NCBI RefSeq assembly: GCF_017916475.1
Contig: NZ_JAFMTB010000002.1
Location: forward strand, 1,240,001 to 1,304,000
Reading direction: 5' to 3'
Source: Patulibacter sp. SYSU D01012
GTDB lineage: Bacteria > Actinomycetota > Thermoleophilia > Solirubrobacterales > Solirubrobacteraceae
Length of the DNA: 64,000 nucleotides
A program made the translations under genes and the position numbers. Below the pieces are notes generated by a model. It did no database searches. It saw nothing but the letters and a program-made list of their open reading frames with translations, and was not told the origin of the DNA. Of this stretch, positions 61,704 to 64,000 are shown piece after piece. How positions within the stretch are numbered: position 1 is the stretch's first letter; every line of letters starts with the position of its first letter.

Positions 61704-63031
61704 CAGCGGTACGACGCGGTCGCGCCGATCCCCTCCAGGACGGGCCCCGTGGCCTCGAGCTCGGCGAGCAGGCGCGCCTCGTTGGCGGCGCGGGCCTGCT
61801 CGATGTGAGCCTCGAAGTGGGGGCGGAACTTGGTGACCATGGACGCGACGGGCATGGCCATCGCGTCGCCGAGCACGCACAGGCAGTTGCCCATGATCTG
61901 GTCGCACACGGAGCTGATGACGTCCAGGTCCATGGGCGTGGCCTCGCCGGACTGGATGCGCTTGAGCATCTTCGTCGTCCAGTTCGTGCCCTCGCGGCAG
62001 GGCGTGCACTTGCCGCAGCTCTCGTGCTTGTAGAAGCTCGCCGTCTTCACGGCGATGTCGACGACCGAGTTGGAGTCGTCGGCCACGATGATCGCGCCGG
62101 AGCCGAGCATCGTCTTCGCGCCCGCGAGCGAGTCGTAGTCGTACGGCAGGTCCAGGTCGTCCTTCGTCAGGACGGGCGAGGACGAGCCGCCGGGGAACCA
62201 CAGGAGGACCTCGCGGTCGTCCGTGATGCCGCCGGCCAGGCCGTAGATGATGTCGCGCCCGGTCATGCCGAGCTCGATCTCGTAGTTGCCCGGGCGCTTG
62301 ACGTTGCCCGAGACCGAGATCAGCTTGGTGCCCGACGACTTCTCCACGCCCATCGCGGCGTACGCCTCGGCGCCGACGCGCAGGATGTACGGGATCGCGG
62401 TGAGCGTCTCGACGTTGTTCAGGAGGGTGGGGCCCTGGTACAGGCCCTGGTTCGCCGGGAACGGCGGCTTCAGGCGCGGGTTGCCGCGACGGCCCTCGAG
62501 GGCGTCGAGCAGGCCGGTCTCCTCGCCGCAGATGTAGGCGCCCGCGCCGCGGTGCACCCACATGTCCAGCTCCATGCCGCGGCCCAGGACGTTCGGGCCG
62601 ATCAGCCCAGCCTCCTTGGCCTCGGCCAGCGCGGCCTCCAGGATCTCCGCCTGCTGGACGTACTCGCCGCGGATGAAGATGAAGGCCTTGTTCGCGCCGA
62701 CCGCGTAGGCGGCGATGATCATGCCCTCGATGAGGCTGTGCGGGTTCTTCTGGATCAGCTCGCGATCCTTGAAGGTGCCCGGCTCGGACTCGTCCGCGTT
62801 GCAGACGAGGTACTTGTCCATCTTGCCCTGCGGGATGAAGGAGGCCTTCATGCCCGTCGGGAAGCCGGCGCCGCCGCGGCCGCGCAGGCCGGAGTCCTTC
62901 AGCGCCGTGACGATGGAGTCGCGGGCCATGGCGAGCGCCTGCTCGGCCATCTGGTAGCCGCCGCGCCGCCGGTACACCTCGAGGGTGTTCAGGCCCGGCT
63001 CGTCGATGTTCTCGAACAGCAGGTGGTTCAT
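61703..63031 (-). CDS. nuoF: NADH-quinone oxidoreductase subunit F
   Basis: 442 residues from ATG 63031. It oxidises NADH with FMN. The nucleotide motifs GLRGRGGAGFPTGMKASF and GAGAYICGEETGLLDALEG are present, and the 4Fe-4S motif ESCGKCTPCREG with a distal Cys (GNCLCVLGDA) is complete. Coupled to nuoE by ATGA. Confidence 0.97.
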   Translation of the reverse strand: MNHLLFENIDEPGLNTLEVYRRRGGYQMAEQALAMARDSIVTALKDSGLRGRGGAGFPTGMKASFIPQGKMDKYLVCNADESEPGTFKDRELIQKNPHSLIEGMIIAAYAVGANKAFIFIRGEYVQQAEILEAALAEAKEAGLIGPNVLGRGMELDMWVHRGAGAYICGEETGLLDALEGRRGNPRLKPPFPANQGLYQGPTLLNNVETLTAIPYILRVGAEAYAAMGVEKSSGTKLISVSGNVKRPGNYEIELGMTGRDIIYGLAGGITDDREVLLWFPGGSSSPVLTKDDLDLPYDYDSLAGAKTMLGSGAIIVADDSNSVVDIAVKTASFYKHESCGKCTPCREGTNWTTKMLKRIQSGEATPMDLDVISSVCDQIMGNCLCVLGDAMAMPVASMVTKFRPHFEAHIEQARAANEARLLAELEATGPVLEGIGATASYR

Positions 63032-63864
63032 GCCGCCCCTCCGGGCTGCGTGGGGGCGTCGCCCGCACCGTCGTACCGGACGGGATCCAGCGTCCCCGTC
63101 TCGGTCGACGCGCGCACGACGTCGTCGGTGTTCGCGGCCGCGTCGGCGACGCGGCGGCGCACGAGCTGCTTGCCGGGCAGCGGCTCGGCGCCGGACAGGA
63201 TCTGCTCCGCCAGCTCGACGACCTCGTGGTCCTCGACCGGCCCGACGTACACGCCGTCGATCGACGCCATCGGGGCGATGTCGCAGGCGCCGAGGCACTC
63301 GAAGCCGCGGATGTTCACGTCCGGGTCGTCCCCGACGCGCGCCTCCAGCGCGGCCAGCAGCTCGTCGCCGCCGCGCAGGGAGCAGGAGATGTTCGTGCAG
63401 ACGTAGACGGTCTTGCGGCCGACCGGCTTCGTCTCGAGCATGTCGTAGAAGCCGGCGACGGCCGTCAGGTACGCCGGGGTCAGCCGCATGACGCACGCGA
63501 CCTGCTCGATCGCGGTCGGCGAGCACCAGCCGTGGACCTTCTGCGCGGCGGCGAGGGCCGGGATGGCGGCGGAGCGGAAGTCCGGGTACCGGGACATGTA
63601 GTCCTCGATCTCGGCGCGCAGCGCGTCGGGCACCTCGACGACGGCGGGGTCGGGGATGCCGGCCGGGTCCTTCGTCGGGTCGGTCGCCTCGTGCAGGCCC
63701 GGGGTGCGCAGGCCGTGCGCGAAGCGCGGCACGTCGCGGTGCAGGACCTCCGGGTCCGCTTCGGGCGACAGCGCGCGCGGCGGGCCCGCGGGGCGCTCCT
63801 CGCCGTGGCGGACGGCCTCGCGGTCCAGCGGCCCCAGCGGGTCGCGGCGGATGAAGCGCATCAT
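63028..63864 (-). CDS. nuoE: NADH-quinone oxidoreductase subunit E
   Basis: 278 residues from ATG 63864. The thioredoxin-like 2Fe-2S domain has YVCTNISCSLRGG and CLGACDIAPMASIDG, giving the four Cys ligands. An N-terminal extension of about 80 polar residues precedes the usual start region (VPDALRAEIEDYMSRYPDFR), and about 40 extra residues follow the domain. It is longer than most NuoE (160-220). The start overlaps the nuoD stop (ATGA). Confidence 0.94.
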   Translation of the reverse strand: MMRFIRRDPLGPLDREAVRHGEERPAGPPRALSPEADPEVLHRDVPRFAHGLRTPGLHEATDPTKDPAGIPDPAVVEVPDALRAEIEDYMSRYPDFRSAAIPALAAAQKVHGWCSPTAIEQVACVMRLTPAYLTAVAGFYDMLETKPVGRKTVYVCTNISCSLRGGDELLAALEARVGDDPDVNIRGFECLGACDIAPMASIDGVYVGPVEDHEVVELAEQILSGAEPLPGKQLVRRRVADAAANTDDVVRASTETGTLDPVRYDGAGDAPTQPGGAA

Positions 63865-64000
63865 CGGTCGACGCCTCCGAGCAGCGGGTCCATGCAGGCC
63901 AGCGTGGCGATCAGGTCGGCGATGTACTCGCCGTTGGCCATGTCGCCCAGGGACTGCAGGTTGATGAACGAGGGGTCGCGCATGTGCACGCGCGCCGGCT
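63861..64000 (-). CDS. nuoD: NADH-quinone oxidoreductase subunit D, C-terminal end (rest outside window)
   Basis: The last 45 residues are visible before the TGA at 63861-63863. They read VHMRDPSFINLQSLGDM, then ADLIATLACMDPLLGGVDR, the classic NuoD end (RDPSFxNLQ with DPxLGxVDR). The subunit forms the quinone-binding 49-kDa-type core. It lies directly upstream of nuoE with a 4-base overlap. Confidence 0.95.
   Translation of the reverse strand, partial: PARVHMRDPSFINLQSLGDMANGEYIADLIATLACMDPLLGGVDR

Overview
The window is about 75% G+C. Its genes are packed tightly, with many 4-base start/stop overlaps (GTGA or ATGA) and frequent GTG starts. Gene content suggests a high-GC actinobacterium. 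The tandem ThyX-type protein, manganese catalase, DUF3618/holin envelope genes and actinobacterial-style NarL-type sensor kinases fit the class Thermoleophilia (Solirubrobacterales or Patulibacter-like). That placement is inferred from gene flavour, not from a marker gene. I saw no rRNA, tRNA, transposase, phage structural gene or CRISPR array.

Layout. (1) 1-3713: end of a secreted protein, acetyl-CoA synthetase, and a small membrane methyltransferase. (2) 3933-9815: a signalling block with a stand-alone receiver coupled to a histidine kinase whose ATP-binding motifs are missing, a coiled-coil protein, a repeat-bearing membrane protein, and a divergent LuxR-type regulator/histidine kinase pair. 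(3) 9817-27984: an exopolysaccharide cluster of 13 genes: polymerase/ligases, tyrosine-kinase-like chain-length protein, priming sugar transferase, glycosyltransferases, Wzx flippase, two GNAT proteins, an Asn-synthetase-like protein, an SGNH protein and a JmjC/cupin-like protein. (4) 28101-33693: DUF2294 protein, a 779-residue low-complexity repeat protein, NADP-type glutamate dehydrogenase and a DUF1963 protein. (5) 33730-44530: a nine-gene operon read leftwards from one promoter. It holds a SorC regulator, a ribose-type ABC importer, a GatD-like dehydrogenase, an FGGY kinase, DeoC, an aldehyde dehydrogenase and a catalytically dead ALDH-like partner. A perfect operator-like palindrome lies in its leader. 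(6) 44985-48125: manganese catalase diverging from a three-gene envelope-stress set. (7) 48315-49979: tandem ThyX. (8) 50081-51187: a large non-coding repeat region with 14 copies of a 37-bp hairpin-forming core, then a 58-bp G+C-only tandem repeat. (9) 51301-64000: the complex I operon nuoD(partial)-E-F-G-H-I-J-K-L-M-N, read leftwards.

How the parts work together. The sugar operon would import a carbohydrate, oxidise and phosphorylate it, cleave it with a DeoC-type aldolase and oxidise the aldehyde product; acetyl-CoA synthetase elsewhere in the window could salvage acetate. The EPS cluster holds initiation, elongation, flipping, polymerisation and decoration functions. The nuo operon supplies respiratory proton pumping.

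The least explained items are the 37-bp hairpin array between nuoN and thyX, the ThyX fusion whose two halves have lost complementary parts of the family signature, the degenerate kinase with its lone receiver, and two proteins built from unfamiliar short repeats.
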